Shown here piece after piece: positions 1-8,903 of a stretch of 64,000 nt of DNA. A program made the position numbers and the translations under genes. The notes beneath the pieces were generated by a model. That model was not told where the DNA came from. It made no database searches and saw only the letters and a program-made list of their open reading frames with translations. Every line of letters begins with the position of its first letter. The stretch's first letter is position 1. Origin of the DNA: Myxococcus guangdongensis (GTDB lineage Bacteria; Myxococcota; Myxococcia; Myxococcales; Myxococcaceae); NCBI RefSeq assembly GCF_024198255.1, contig NZ_JAJVKW010000002.1:558001-622000 (forward strand), given 5' to 3'.

Positions 1-812
1 TCCTCGCGGCGCCTTCGCATCAGCCACAGCGCGAGCAGGCCCTGACCGAGGACGAAGAACACGATGCCGCCTCGGGACAGCGTCAGCACCACGCCCAGCC
101 CACACGCGCCCGCCGCCAGCGCATACGGCAGCGCCTTCATGGGAGGACGCATCGTGAGCGCCAGCCCCACGCCCACCGACGCCCCCAGGCCGAGGAAGCC
201 CGCCAGGTGGTTGGGGTTGCCGAAGAACGTCACCAGCGTCGGATGCGCATGCACCCAGGAGCGCAGTCCGAACAGCGACGTCACGCCCATGAGCGCGTGG
301 CCCAACCCCACCAGCGTCACCGCCGCGCCCGTGAAGGTCACCACCGCGAGCAGCCTGCGACGGCTGTCCTTCGAGCGCGACACCTGGACCGTGGCGAGGA
401 AGACGAACAGGTACGCCAGGTGCTTCGACAGCTCACGCCACGTGGCCGGCGGGTCCAACGACACGGGCCGCGCACCGCCGAGGCCCAGGGGCTCCAGCGC
501 GAACTCCCGCAGCGCCGCGGCCTCCGGGCTCACCAGCCCCAGCACACCAGACGGCAAGGGGACGAGCTGCGCCACGCACAGCACCGCGCCGGCGGCCAGG
601 GGCACGGCCACGAGGGGGAAGCGCAACGAGTGCCCGTGTCGCCGCGCGCCAATACACGCCAGCAGCGCGGCCGCGCCGGAGAGGAGGCCCAGCGGGACGA
701 GCACCCACCTGGCCGCTCCGCCGAGCGCCAGCGGACACACGACGACGAGCGTGGCCAGGGCCACTTCGGCGAGCCGGGTGTACCGGGAGCTGCTGCGTTG
801 CGAGGGGGCCAT
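1..812 (-). CDS. O-antigen ligase/polymerase-like membrane protein (Wzy_C family), 3' end outside window
   Basis: The first 270 residues are visible and the gene runs off the window edge, so the C-terminus is missing. Hydrophobic segments alternate with short loops. The family hallmark FFGNPNHLAGFLG lies near residues 196-208, and a TLSRGG motif follows near 244-249. Both are typical of O-antigen ligase/polymerase proteins, which join lipid-linked repeat units at the periplasmic face of the inner membrane. The ATG at 812 has no strong ribosome site but is the only start in front of the first membrane segment. The position, far from wzc across a wzx-containing island, matches where I recall wzyB in the M. 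xanthus BPS locus. Polymerase is more likely than ligase, but sequence alone cannot separate them. Confidence 0.8.
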   Translation of the reverse strand, partial: MAPSQRSSSRYTRLAEVALATLVVVCPLALGGAARWVLVPLGLLSGAAALLACIGARRHGHSLRFPLVAVPLAAGAVLCVAQLVPLPSGVLGLVSPEAAALREFALEPLGLGGARPVSLDPPATWRELSKHLAYLFVFLATVQVSRSKDSRRRLLAVVTFTGAAVTLVGLGHALMGVTSLFGLRSWVHAHPTLVTFFGNPNHLAGFLGLGASVGVGLALTMRPPMKALPYALAAGACGLGVVLTLSRGGIVFFVLGQGLLALWLMRRRRE

Positions 813-997
813 TCGGGGTGCGCGTCGAGTATGGCATGGGCTCCGGAACCCTCTGCTTTCCGGCCCGCACATCCTGCTCGGCGGCTGACAGGGCCGGCAG
901 GCGCGGAGCCCCTCCCTCCCTGTCCGGCGTTGAAAACCCCTCCGGCCCCCGAGTGGGCTTGCATCCCGAAGACCTTCTGGCATCTTCGCCCGCACCC

Positions 998-1288
998 ATG
1001 CGCCGCTTCCTGCTCGCCACCGCCCTCCTCTGCGCCACCCTGTCCGGCCTCGCCGGCTGCAAGGGGCCCTGCCGCGAGCTGTCCGAGAAGCTGTGCGACT
1101 GCTCCATCAACTCGGTGGAGAAGGAAATCTGTCTCCAGAACGCCTCGCGCGAGGAGAACCGGGTGGAGCCCACGCCCGAGCAGGAGGCCGTCTGCGAGAC
1201 GAAGCTCGCCGGCTGCGACTGCAAGAAGATCGAGACCCCCGAAGGCAAGCGCGAGTGCGGCATCGCCCGCGAGGGTGGCATCGACTGA
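998..1288 (+). CDS. Small cysteine-rich lipoprotein
   Basis: This 96-residue protein starts with a lipoprotein signal peptide (RRFLLATALLCATLSGLAGC), with the lipobox LAGC giving an N-terminal lipid-modified cysteine. The mature part is short and cysteine-rich (CKGPC, CDC, CDC pairs) and charged, so disulfides in the periplasm or outer membrane are likely. I chose the ATG at 998 because upstream in-frame starts would put non-hydrophobic sequence before the signal peptide. The stop lies 6 nt from the convergent acyltransferase stop, and a 12-bp perfect palindrome (1286-1297) covers both stop codons. I do not recognise a functional family. Small Cys-rich lipoproteins of this kind are common in myxobacteria. 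Confidence 0.75.
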   Translation: MRRFLLATALLCATLSGLAGCKGPCRELSEKLCDCSINSVEKEICLQNASREENRVEPTPEQEAVCETKLAGCDCKKIETPEGKRECGIAREGGID

Positions 1289-1294
1289 GGGCCC

Positions 1295-2485
1295 TCAGGC
1301 CCCCGGCGCCACCGGCCGCGCGCGCGTGGATGCACCGTCCGCATCCACCCACGGCTGCAGCGCCTTTCGCACCCGCGAGCGCATCGGCGTCTCCACGTAG
1401 CGGTGCACCAGCACGGACGCGGGCAGCGCCAGCAGCAGCACCGAGCCCAGCCAGCCCCACGGCGTGTTGAGGTCCACCCACGGCGACAGCACGCGCTCGA
1501 GCTTCATCGCCGCCTCGCCCGCGGGGTACTGCAGCAGGTACAGCGCGTAGCTCGCCGAGCCCAGGTGCACCACCCACGGGCGTGACAGCACCCGGCCCAA
1601 CAAGCCCCCACCCCGCGCCAGTCCGTACACCAGCAGCCCCGACGCGGGCGCCAGCAGCGCGTTGTGCATCAGCACGTACGGAATCCGCGCGCCCGCCGCG
1701 CCCGCCGCCACCAGCAGCGCCGCGCCCAGCGCCGCCAGCACCGCGCCCGAGCCCTTCGCCGCACCCGACTGGCGCTCGCGCACGAAGCACCAGCCCAGCA
1801 GCACGCCGAAGAGGAACTCCGGCAGGCGCGAGAGCGGCGCGAACTTGAGCACCGCCAGCCACGTGCCCCACGAATGCGCGTCCACGGTGTCCAGCCCATC
1901 GGGCCGCAGCGCGAGGTAGAGCACCGGCGGCACCAGCCCCAGCACCCACGTCGCGGCCAGCGCCACCGGCAACAGCGAGGGCCTCAGCCGCGACAGCCCG
2001 CGCGCGAGCCGGGGGAACAGCGCGTAGAAGAACGCCTCCACCGCCACGGACCAGCCCGGCGGGTTCCAGTACAGCGCGAGCAGCGGCACCCACGCCTGCA
2101 CCAGCGCCAGCGTCGCCACCGCCGCCACCACGAGCTTCACGGCGGCCACGTGCCACGCGTTGCTCGCGAACGAGGCGAGCATGGTGGGCGGCGCGGACAA
2201 CAGGAAGGTCAGCAGATAGACGGGATAGACGCGGGCCACGCGGGCGGCGAGGAAGGCGCGCGTGCCCGTCTCCATGCGCCCGTCCGCGTCCAGGTAGTTC
2301 CAGGCGAGCACGAAGCCGGACAGGACGAAGAACACGCCCACGGCCGAGAAGCCCGCGCCCACCAGGTCCTGCAGCCACTCGGGCGCCGGCGCCAGGGCCG
2401 GACGCGCGAAGTGGAACAGCACGACGTGCAGGGCCGCGAAGAAGCGCAGCCCCGTCAGTGCATCGAGTGAACCGCCCCGGCTCAC
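1295..2485 (-). CDS. Acyltransferase family 3 membrane protein
   Basis: This 396-residue polytopic protein belongs to acyltransferase family 3 (OatA/NodX type), which O-acylates sugars using acyl groups delivered across the membrane. It opens with LDALTGLRFFAALHVVLFHF, the usual first membrane segment with its conserved H. GVFFVLSGFVLAW and an arginine-rich RVARVYPVYLLTF segment follow, and about ten hydrophobic stretches run to the C-terminus. The start is a GTG at 2485 that overlaps the TGA of ugd (GTGA), so translation is probably coupled. A longer reading frame upstream lies inside ugd and is not credible. The context suggests acetylation or a similar decoration of the polysaccharide. The acyl group and sugar cannot be told. 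Confidence 0.85.
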   Translation of the reverse strand: MSRGGSLDALTGLRFFAALHVVLFHFARPALAPAPEWLQDLVGAGFSAVGVFFVLSGFVLAWNYLDADGRMETGTRAFLAARVARVYPVYLLTFLLSAPPTMLASFASNAWHVAAVKLVVAAVATLALVQAWVPLLALYWNPPGWSVAVEAFFYALFPRLARGLSRLRPSLLPVALAATWVLGLVPPVLYLALRPDGLDTVDAHSWGTWLAVLKFAPLSRLPEFLFGVLLGWCFVRERQSGAAKGSGAVLAALGAALLVAAGAAGARIPYVLMHNALLAPASGLLVYGLARGGGLLGRVLSRPWVVHLGSASYALYLLQYPAGEAAMKLERVLSPWVDLNTPWGWLGSVLLLALPASVLVHRYVETPMRSRVRKALQPWVDADGASTRARPVAPGA

Positions 2486-3780
2486 CGCCGGCCGATGCCG
2501 AAGTACGTGAAGCCCAGCTCGCGCATGCGCACGGGGTCGAACACGTTGCGGCCGTCGAAGATGACCGGCGACTTCATCAGCGACTTCATGCGCTCGAAGT
2601 CCGGGTGGCGGAACTCGTTCCACTCCGTGACGACAAAGAGCGCGTCCACGCCCTCCAGCGCCTCGTAGGGCACGCTGGCATAGCGGATGCGGTCACCGAA
2701 GACGCGCTTGGCCGTGTGCGTGGCCACCGGGTCGTGCGCCACCACCGTGGCGCCCTTGCCGATGAGGCCCTCGATGACCTCGATGGACGGAGCCTCGCGC
2801 ATGTCGTCCGTCTTCGGCTTGAAGGCCAGACCCCACACGCCGAACTTCTTGCCCTCCAGCGAGCCGAAGTGCTTGGTCGCCTTGTTCACCAGGAGCTTCT
2901 TCTGCCGCTCGTTGGTGCGCTCCACGGCGCGCAGCAGGTCCAGCTCCAGGCCGAACTCGCGCGCGGTGGCGCCCAGCGCCTTCACGTCCTTGGGGAAGCA
3001 CGAGCCGCCGTAGCCCACGCCCGGGAACAGGAACGGGTAGCCGATGCGCTTGTCGGAGCCCAGGCCCTTGCGCACGAAGTCCACGTCCGCGCCCACCTTC
3101 TCACAGAGCGCGGAGATGTCGTTCATGAAGGAGATGCGCGTGGCGAGCATCGCGTTGGCGGCGTACTTGGTCAGCTCCGCCGAGCGCGTGTCCATGAAGA
3201 GCACCGGGTTCTCGGTGCGCACGAAGGGCGCGTACAGCTCGCCCATCACCTTGCGGCCGCGCTCGGAGTCCACGCCGATGACGACGCGGTCCGGCTTGAG
3301 GAAGTCGTCCAGCGCGGCGCCCTCCTTGAGGAACTCCGGGTTGGAGACGACGTCGAACTCCACGCTCGTCACCTTGCGGATGGCCTCGCGCACCTTGTCC
3401 GCGGTGCCCACCGGCACGGTGCTCTTGTCCACCACCACCGTGTACTGCTTCATCGCCTTGCCGATCTGCTCGGCGGCGGCCAGCACGTACTGGAGGTCGG
3501 CGTCGCCGCTCTCACCCTCGGGCGTGCCCACCGCGATGAACACCACGTGCGCGTTGGAGACGGCCTCCGGCAGGTCGCGCGTGAAGAACAGGCGCTTCTC
3601 GCGCACGTTCTTCTTGATGAGCTCCTCGAGCCCGGGCTCGTAGATGGGCACCTCGCCCGCCTGGAGCATCCGGATCTTCCGCTCGTCGATGTCCACGCAC
3701 GTGACGTCGTTGCCCGAGTCCGCGAAGCAGGTGCCCGCGACGAGGCCGACGTAGCCCGTTCCGATGATGGCAATACGCAT
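2482..3780 (-). CDS. ugd: UDP-glucose 6-dehydrogenase
   Basis: This 432-residue protein has normal length for UDP-glucose/GDP-mannose dehydrogenases. The Rossmann NAD loop GTGYVGLVAG is at residues 7-16. The central helix and the catalytic cysteine motif GVGYGGSCFPKD place the nucleophile at Cys261. The C-terminal UDP-binding domain contains FGVWGLAFKPKTDDMREAPS. It oxidises UDP-glucose twice to UDP-glucuronate with NAD+ in the cytoplasm, supplying an acidic sugar for the polysaccharide made by the surrounding genes. Related enzymes act on UDP-ManNAc or GDP-mannose, but the overall pattern fits UDP-glucose best. It sits 101 nt after the upstream NTP_transf_5 gene and overlaps the acyltransferase start by 4 nt. 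Confidence 0.93.
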   Translation of the reverse strand: MRIAIIGTGYVGLVAGTCFADSGNDVTCVDIDERKIRMLQAGEVPIYEPGLEELIKKNVREKRLFFTRDLPEAVSNAHVVFIAVGTPEGESGDADLQYVLAAAEQIGKAMKQYTVVVDKSTVPVGTADKVREAIRKVTSVEFDVVSNPEFLKEGAALDDFLKPDRVVIGVDSERGRKVMGELYAPFVRTENPVLFMDTRSAELTKYAANAMLATRISFMNDISALCEKVGADVDFVRKGLGSDKRIGYPFLFPGVGYGGSCFPKDVKALGATAREFGLELDLLRAVERTNERQKKLLVNKATKHFGSLEGKKFGVWGLAFKPKTDDMREAPSIEVIEGLIGKGATVVAHDPVATHTAKRVFGDRIRYASVPYEALEGVDALFVVTEWNEFRHPDFERMKSLMKSPVIFDGRNVFDPVRMRELGFTYFGIGRR

Positions 3781-3881
3781 TGAAGGAGTCCCAGTGGGGA
3801 GGTGTCTTGACCAGAACTCATACGCCGGGACGCGCTCGGAAAGGAAGCCCGTCCCAGGGCCAGTTCAGCAACCGGGCGGGC

Positions 3882-4853
3882 TCACTGCCCGGTGAGCAGG
3901 CGACGCACTCTTTCCAAGCCCCTGAGAGCCGAGGTCCGGCCGGGGGTGCTGACTGGACCCACCACCGTGCGGTCCAGGAGCTCACGGGTGGCGCGGCGCA
4001 GGGGCGGCAGCGCGGCGGTGGCGTCGGCCGCGGCCTCCGGGAAGAGGCGGGCGATGATGGACAGCGACGTGTACAGGGCGCGCTCCAGGCGCCAGTCGGC
4101 GGCCCGGGCGAGCAGCGCGGGCACGTCCAACGGCCGCGAGTAGACCCCGCCCATCCACTTCGCGCCCGTGACGAGTTCGCGAAGGTCGATGAAGGACAGC
4201 CAGGGTACGTCGTACCCCTGACGCGCGTGCTCCAGGCAGACCAGGAGGACCGAATCCTCCAGGTCGGCCCGGTACATGGACGGGCCGTAGACCTTCATCG
4301 GTTTGGCGCGCTCGATGATGCCGGCGGCCTGCTCGCGGCGCTGGGGCCCCAGGATGTCGGAGTAGAGGTGGATGGCGGTGCGGCCGTCGGTGACGACCTT
4401 GGTGGCCCCGCTGTGGGAGGTGTCGGCCTCCGGCTTGAACTCGTGGTTGGAGAGGAAGCCGGCGAAGCCGTCCACGTCCATGCGGCGCATGAGCAGCTGA
4501 AGCTCGAGCACGGGGCGGAAGCCGATGTGCGGATAGAGCGCCTCGGCGAAGGCGGCCGAGCCCATGAGGACCAGCTTGCGCCCCTCCAGCTCGTCGACGA
4601 CCTGCTTGAAGTTGACGAGCTTCATCACGTTGTCGTTGACGGAGCCCTGGTAGACGGAGAGCAGCCTGTCGCGAGCCCACTCGGGCGCGGCGGTGGCGCC
4701 CAGGCGGTACTCCAGGTTGTAGGCCGCCAGCGGCGCCAGGCCCTGGGCGATGGCCCAGTCCACGTACTCCTCCCAGGGCGCGCCCTTGAGGGCACCTCGC
4801 GGTGGGTCGAACGAGGCGAGGACGCGGAAGGTGTCGAGCAGGCTGAGCGGCAT
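3882..4853 (-). CDS. NTP_transf_5-like protein with degenerate active site
   Basis: This 323-residue protein resembles the nucleotidyltransferase family NTP_transf_5 (PF14907), common in capsule and exopolysaccharide loci but of unproven reaction. The core segment runs from VLMGSAAFAEALYPH (about residues 95-109) to ELQLLM (117-122). In the neighbouring paralogue the same region reads LKGYGLALRLYPDP then DVDLLV. Here the lysine and both acidic residues of the DxD are replaced (ExQ), so metal-dependent transfer is unlikely. The ATG at 4853 is chosen because it begins MPLSLLDTFRVL; upstream residues are low-complexity. The gene is probably a pseudoenzyme partner or a diverged copy that keeps a binding role. 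Confidence 0.75.
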   Translation of the reverse strand: MPLSLLDTFRVLASFDPPRGALKGAPWEEYVDWAIAQGLAPLAAYNLEYRLGATAAPEWARDRLLSVYQGSVNDNVMKLVNFKQVVDELEGRKLVLMGSAAFAEALYPHIGFRPVLELQLLMRRMDVDGFAGFLSNHEFKPEADTSHSGATKVVTDGRTAIHLYSDILGPQRREQAAGIIERAKPMKVYGPSMYRADLEDSVLLVCLEHARQGYDVPWLSFIDLRELVTGAKWMGGVYSRPLDVPALLARAADWRLERALYTSLSIIARLFPEAAADATAALPPLRRATRELLDRTVVGPVSTPGRTSALRGLERVRRLLTGQ

Positions 4854-4971
4854 GGTGGCCCCCTTTAACGGGCCCACCGCATGCCCTGCAATCACTGCCT
4901 GCGCCCGTCGGGACGAGGCCCTGGTGGACAGCGGACATCCCGCCCGCCCCCCAGGGCGAGCCCCCACCCGC

Positions 4972-6009
4972 TCACCTGTCGGGCGGGCCGCGCAGCAGGG
5001 TGTCCAGGCGCCGCAGCGCATAGCGGACCATCGCCACGGGCTCGGGCGACAGGAGCAGCTTCGCCGCCATCCAGCGCGGCCGGCTGTGCACCAGCTCGGT
5101 CGCCACCAGCCGCGGCTCGGAGAAGAACCGCCGCCCCAGGCGCCTGCGCCACCCCGCGGGCGCAAGCGCGGCGAGGACGTCCTCCGGCACCGGCGCCCCC
5201 AACAGCCGCCTCGCCACCTCCCAGCCGTGGAAGACGAGCTGGGGCAGCCCCGTGTCCCGAGCCCCCTCGATGACGCGGTCCCAGTCCAGCCCCCGCGCCG
5301 CCAGGAGCTTCAGGTCGAACAGCCACGCCAGGCGCTGCAGCAGGTGGTGGCTGGCGTGGAGGGCCAGGTAGACAGCCTCGTCCTCGGGGCGGAGCCACCG
5401 CACCCGCTGGCCATCCACCGTCCCCTCCACCGCGCGCGCCAGCAGCGCGTCGCCCTCGAGCGCCCTGCCCCAGCCCGCGAGCGCGCGGAAGTGCAGCTCC
5501 ACCAGCCCCGCCTTGCCCTCCAGCTCCAGGTGGTGCGAGTCCACGTCCGCGTGGCGCCCATCGCGCGACGGGCGCACCGTCAGCCCCAGGCTGGAGAGCT
5601 GGTGCACCGCCGTCGCCACCTCGGCGCGGGACACGAGCAGGTCCACGTCGCGCGTGGCGCGCTGGAGCGGGTCCGGGTACAGCCTCAGCGCCAGGCCGTA
5701 GCCCTTGAGGGACACCGGCGTGATTCCCTCGCGGGACAGCGCCTCCAGGCTCTTGAGTAACAGCGCCTTGACCTGCAGCGAGCGGGCCGCGCCAGCGAGG
5801 GACTCCCGACGCAGCAGCGCGCTCGACTCCGAGGGGAGCTGCCACCCCGCCTGTCCCACCGCGTGGGCCACGAGCCCGGCCAGCCCATGACGGACGGCGC
5901 TGCGCACGAAGGTGTCCGCGTCGGTGCCCAAGGGCGCGCGAACCTCGGGGGGCTCGGGCCAGGCGCGCAGCAGCCCGACGAGGGGGCTCGGGCCTGGGCG
6001 GGGCGTCAT
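4972..6009 (-). CDS. NTP_transf_5 family nucleotidyltransferase-like protein
   Basis: This 345-residue protein carries an intact family core: PVSLKGYGLALRLYPDP near residues 98-114, then RDVDLLVSRAEVATAV with acidic residues D121 and D123. This is the polymerase-beta-like nucleotidyltransferase pattern (GK...DxD). A later segment YLALHASHHLLQRLAWLFDL matches the helical part of the family. Its ATG overlaps the TGA of the upstream initiating transferase (ATGA at 6006-6009), so both are co-translated. Family members recur in polysaccharide clusters, but no reaction is established. A role in nucleotide-sugar or lipid-linked intermediate metabolism is an inference from context only. Confidence 0.8.
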   Translation of the reverse strand: MTPRPGPSPLVGLLRAWPEPPEVRAPLGTDADTFVRSAVRHGLAGLVAHAVGQAGWQLPSESSALLRRESLAGAARSLQVKALLLKSLEALSREGITPVSLKGYGLALRLYPDPLQRATRDVDLLVSRAEVATAVHQLSSLGLTVRPSRDGRHADVDSHHLELEGKAGLVELHFRALAGWGRALEGDALLARAVEGTVDGQRVRWLRPEDEAVYLALHASHHLLQRLAWLFDLKLLAARGLDWDRVIEGARDTGLPQLVFHGWEVARRLLGAPVPEDVLAALAPAGWRRRLGRRFFSEPRLVATELVHSRPRWMAAKLLLSPEPVAMVRYALRRLDTLLRGPPDR

Positions 6010-7490
6010 CGGCGCAGCGCGATGACGCGCCCGGGTTCGGCGTCCGCGACGGCCAGGAACTTCACGGCGCGCTCCGCGATGGCGTCCGCCACCAGCTCCA
6101 GCGCCAGCTCCTCGTCCCGGTCGATGGCGTCGCGGCCGTCGCGCCAGACGAGCAGCAGCGAGCCGAGCACCTGGTCCTCATCCTTCACCTCGAGCCTCCG
6201 CTCGAAGGGCAGGGACAGCCCCGCGGCGCGCTCGGTCTCGAAGACGATGCCCTCCACGAGCTCGTCGTGGGCCTGCTGGAAGCGCAGCTCCTGGCGCGAC
6301 ACGCCCAGCACGTCCGCCAGCGGGCGCACGGCGCTCCAGACCTCCTGCGGCGAGCGGGTCTCACGCACCGAGCCGATGACCTGCTTCACCACCGAGCGCA
6401 GCCGGAGGTTTCGCTGACGAAGCTGCTGCATGTCCCCGGCGCGTCCCAGGTCCAGGTAGCCCAGCTTGCGCATCATCACCGCGATGACCACGCCCATGCC
6501 GCACAGCAAGAGGGCGCTCTGCGCGCTGTTGGCGAAGTTCAGGCCCAGCGCGGTGAGCATGAACAGGCCACACAGGGCATACAGCACCAGCACGGTGGAG
6601 CGGTGGCTGAGCACCATGCGGCTCATCACGCGGTGGTGGATGTGCTCCTTGTCCGCGCTGAACAGGGGCCGGCCCAACAGCGAGCGGCGAATCACCGCGA
6701 GCAGCGTGTCCATGATGGGCAGGCCCAGCGCCATGATGGGCACGAGCATGGCCACCGCGGTGCCGCTCTTGGTGCTCGTCTTGATGGAGACGGCCGCGAG
6801 CACGAAGCCCAGGAACATGCTGCCCGTGTCCCCCATGAAGATGGAGGCCGGGTTGAAGTTGAAGACGAGGAACCCGAGGATGGCCCCCGCGAGCGCCGCC
6901 ATCAGCAGGCACAGCAGCACGTCGCCTCGCGACAGCGCGAGGATGAAGTTGGTGCTCACGCCGAAGAACGCCACGCCGCCCGCGAGCCCATCTAGCCCGT
7001 CGATGAGGTTGAGCGCGTTGACTACGCCCACCATCCACAGCACGGTGAAGGGCAGGCTCAGCGCGCCCAAGCTCAGCTCGGGGCCGAAGGGATTGGCGAT
7101 GACCTCGATGCGGAAGCCCAGCGCATACAGGCCGAGCGCCACCGCGAACTGCACGCTGAACTTCAGCCGCGCGTTCGCGCCGCGCAAATCGTCGTAGAGC
7201 CCGAGCGCGGCGATGACGCCACCGCCGACGAACAAGCCCATCACCAGTTCCGTGTGGGAGCGGAAGTTGTGCCCGACGCCCGAGTCCACCAGGAACAGCG
7301 CGCACAGGGGCGCGAAGAAGCCCGCGACGATGCCGATTCCCCCGAGCCGGGGAATGGGCCGCACGTGGACCTTGCGACTGGAATTGGCCTGGTCGAGCCA
7401 CCCCCACGCCAGCGCCTGATTGCGCACGACGTACGTGAGCCCCAGGGCGACCATCAGCGAAACGAGGAAGGCAACGAAGAAGGTGATCAT
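6006..7490 (-). CDS. WecA/MraY-family phosphosugar-undecaprenyl transferase with extra C-terminal domain
   Basis: This 494-residue protein transfers a sugar-1-phosphate from a UDP-sugar to undecaprenyl phosphate, the first committed step of lipid-linked repeat assembly at the inner membrane. Residues 1 to about 345 hold roughly ten membrane segments and all polyprenyl-phosphate HexNAc-1-phosphate transferase signatures. These are RPIPRLGG (44-51), LYDDLRG with the DD at 100-101, NALNLIDGLDGLAGG (158-172), FNPASIFMGDTGS with D221, and HIHH (283-286). WecA/TagO proteins usually end near 350-380 residues. Here about 140 soluble residues follow, starting with a basic coiled segment (MQQLRQRNLRLRSVV) and continuing in a GAF-like alternation of strands and helices. 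The substrate is probably a UDP-N-acetylhexosamine, but this is not proven by sequence. Confidence 0.88.
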   Translation of the reverse strand: MITFFVAFLVSLMVALGLTYVVRNQALAWGWLDQANSSRKVHVRPIPRLGGIGIVAGFFAPLCALFLVDSGVGHNFRSHTELVMGLFVGGGVIAALGLYDDLRGANARLKFSVQFAVALGLYALGFRIEVIANPFGPELSLGALSLPFTVLWMVGVVNALNLIDGLDGLAGGVAFFGVSTNFILALSRGDVLLCLLMAALAGAILGFLVFNFNPASIFMGDTGSMFLGFVLAAVSIKTSTKSGTAVAMLVPIMALGLPIMDTLLAVIRRSLLGRPLFSADKEHIHHRVMSRMVLSHRSTVLVLYALCGLFMLTALGLNFANSAQSALLLCGMGVVIAVMMRKLGYLDLGRAGDMQQLRQRNLRLRSVVKQVIGSVRETRSPQEVWSAVRPLADVLGVSRQELRFQQAHDELVEGIVFETERAAGLSLPFERRLEVKDEDQVLGSLLLVWRDGRDAIDRDEELALELVADAIAERAVKFLAVADAEPGRVIALRR

Positions 7491-7805
7491 CGAGATGGGC
7501 CGCCTTCGTCATGCTGACGGTGAGCGTCACGGCGCGTCAATGAATGTCGTTGTGCGACACCGCGATGTCGCCTGAGTCGTCCCTCGCCGAGCAACCATGC
7601 GGGCTGTGACGTGTCATTGTTGACCTCGAACGGAACCGATTCCTCGTCGGAGGAGAATGCGAGAGGCCGGCCCTGCTGTCAGGCCCTTCGTCGTCCGCTG
7701 TTGACGCCCTCGCGTCGGGGGACACAATGCGCCAGCCATCCACATGCCTCCCAGGACATCCCTTCGTCGAGAAGCCCACGGACCGCCGCCGTCGGGAGCA
7801 CCCCG
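7491..7805. other. Divergent intergenic region, promoters only
   Basis: This 315-bp stretch separates the minus-strand initiating transferase from the plus-strand acyltransferase operon and is visibly less GC-rich than the coding DNA. No credible gene was found: the small frames here lack ribosome sites and have poor composition. It contains short inverted repeats (TGACG/CGTCA near 7512-7530 and GTCG/CGAC near 7547-7560) and a plausible sigma-70-like promoter for the rightward operon. Regulation of both polysaccharide operons probably meets here. Confidence 0.55.
7701..7728 (+). promoter_or_regulatory. Putative sigma-70-type promoter of the acyltransferase/GT2 operon
   Basis: A TTGACG -35 element (7701-7706) is followed after 16 nt by CACAAT (7723-7728), four of six matches to TATAAT. 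It lies about 75 nt upstream of the TTG start at 7806. This is a pattern match only. Confidence 0.35.
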
Positions 7806-8903
7806 TTGAGTGGCGAGCTCGCGTCCCCGCGGCGCATGGATGGGCTGGATGTGCTGCGGGCCTTCGCCATCCTCGGCGTGCTGGTGTTCCATGCGCCCGC
7901 GGCGGTGCATGACGCCGTGCCGTACGCGGTGCGCTTCGCGTTCGCGCACGGGTGGATGGGCGTGGACCTGTTCTTCGTGCTCTCGGGTTACCTCGTGGGT
8001 CGGCAGGTCTTCGCCACGGAGGAAGGGCCCACGTTGGGCGCGCAGCTGCGCACCTTCTGGCTGAAGCGCTGGATGCGCACGCTGCCGCTGTACTTCGTGG
8101 TGCTCGCGCTCTACGCGCTCAAGCCGTGGACGGTGGGCACGCCGTTCGTTGGAGGCGGCTGGCACTACGCGCTGTTCCTCCAGAACTTCGGGCACCCGCG
8201 CGACTTCGTGCAGAGCTGGTCCCTGTGCGTGGAGGAGCACTTCTACCTGGTGCTGCCGCTGCTCGCGTTCGCCCTGGGGGGGCGTCGCTGGCCCGCGTGG
8301 GCGTGGCTGGGCTCGGTGGCGTTGAGCGTCTCGGCGCGCTGGCTCTTCTCGCGCGGCCTGCCGGCGGACGTCACCCTGTCGAGCCTGGACACGCTCGCGC
8401 CGTGGTCCACCGAGATGCACCTGGACGGGCTGGGCATCGGCGTGTTCCTGGCGAAGACCGCGCCCACGTGGCGGAGCTGGTCGCCGCGCGGACGGATGCT
8501 GTGTGGGCTCGCGGGCGTGGGCGTGCTGGCGGCTACGGTGGGGCACCACGGCGCCATCGTGACGACGACGAACCACCTCTGGCTCTTCGCCGGGCTGGCG
8601 GTGGGCTTCGGCGGGGTGCTCGTGGGCATCGAGTCGCTCCAGCTCCCTCGCGCCCCGCGCTGGGCCGTGTACCAGGTCGCGCTGTTGTCCTATGGCGCGT
8701 ATCTCTGGCACGGGCTCGTGCTGCGAGGGGTGGAGCGACTGGACCTCCGCCTGGGCGCGTGGGGGCTGGACCTCCTGGCGTACCTCGCGCTGACGTTGGG
8801 CGTTTCGTGGGTGACCTACGTCGCGGTGGAGAAACCCTGCCTCAAGCTGAGGGACTGGATGCTCTCGCGAGGCGCGGTGCCCCAGGGAGTTCCGGCGCCA
8901 TGA
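7806..8903 (+). CDS. Acyltransferase family 3 membrane protein
   Basis: This polytopic acyltransferase-3 protein of about 365 residues begins with the typical arginine then RMDGLDVLRAFAILGVLVFH. It continues with GVDLFFVLSGYLVGRQVF and an SWSLCVEEHFYLVLPLL segment that carries the conserved acidic residues. I choose the TTG at 7806 because GGGAG (7794-7798) sits 7 nt upstream. The ATG at 7836 would remove the conserved Arg region and has no ribosome site, and the frame open to 7611 has poor composition. The next gene starts at 8900, overlapping the stop as ATGA, so this is the first gene of an acyltransferase-GT2-acyltransferase operon. It is predicted to acylate a glycan in the inner membrane. 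Confidence 0.85.
   Translation: MSGELASPRRMDGLDVLRAFAILGVLVFHAPAAVHDAVPYAVRFAFAHGWMGVDLFFVLSGYLVGRQVFATEEGPTLGAQLRTFWLKRWMRTLPLYFVVLALYALKPWTVGTPFVGGGWHYALFLQNFGHPRDFVQSWSLCVEEHFYLVLPLLAFALGGRRWPAWAWLGSVALSVSARWLFSRGLPADVTLSSLDTLAPWSTEMHLDGLGIGVFLAKTAPTWRSWSPRGRMLCGLAGVGVLAATVGHHGAIVTTTNHLWLFAGLAVGFGGVLVGIESLQLPRAPRWAVYQVALLSYGAYLWHGLVLRGVERLDLRLGAWGLDLLAYLALTLGVSWVTYVAVEKPCLKLRDWMLSRGAVPQGVPAP

Noticed and set aside
1286-1297. Terminator at the 12-bp palindrome over two stop codons
   Set aside because: There is no loop and no T-tract, so a terminator hairpin cannot form; it is probably coincidental.
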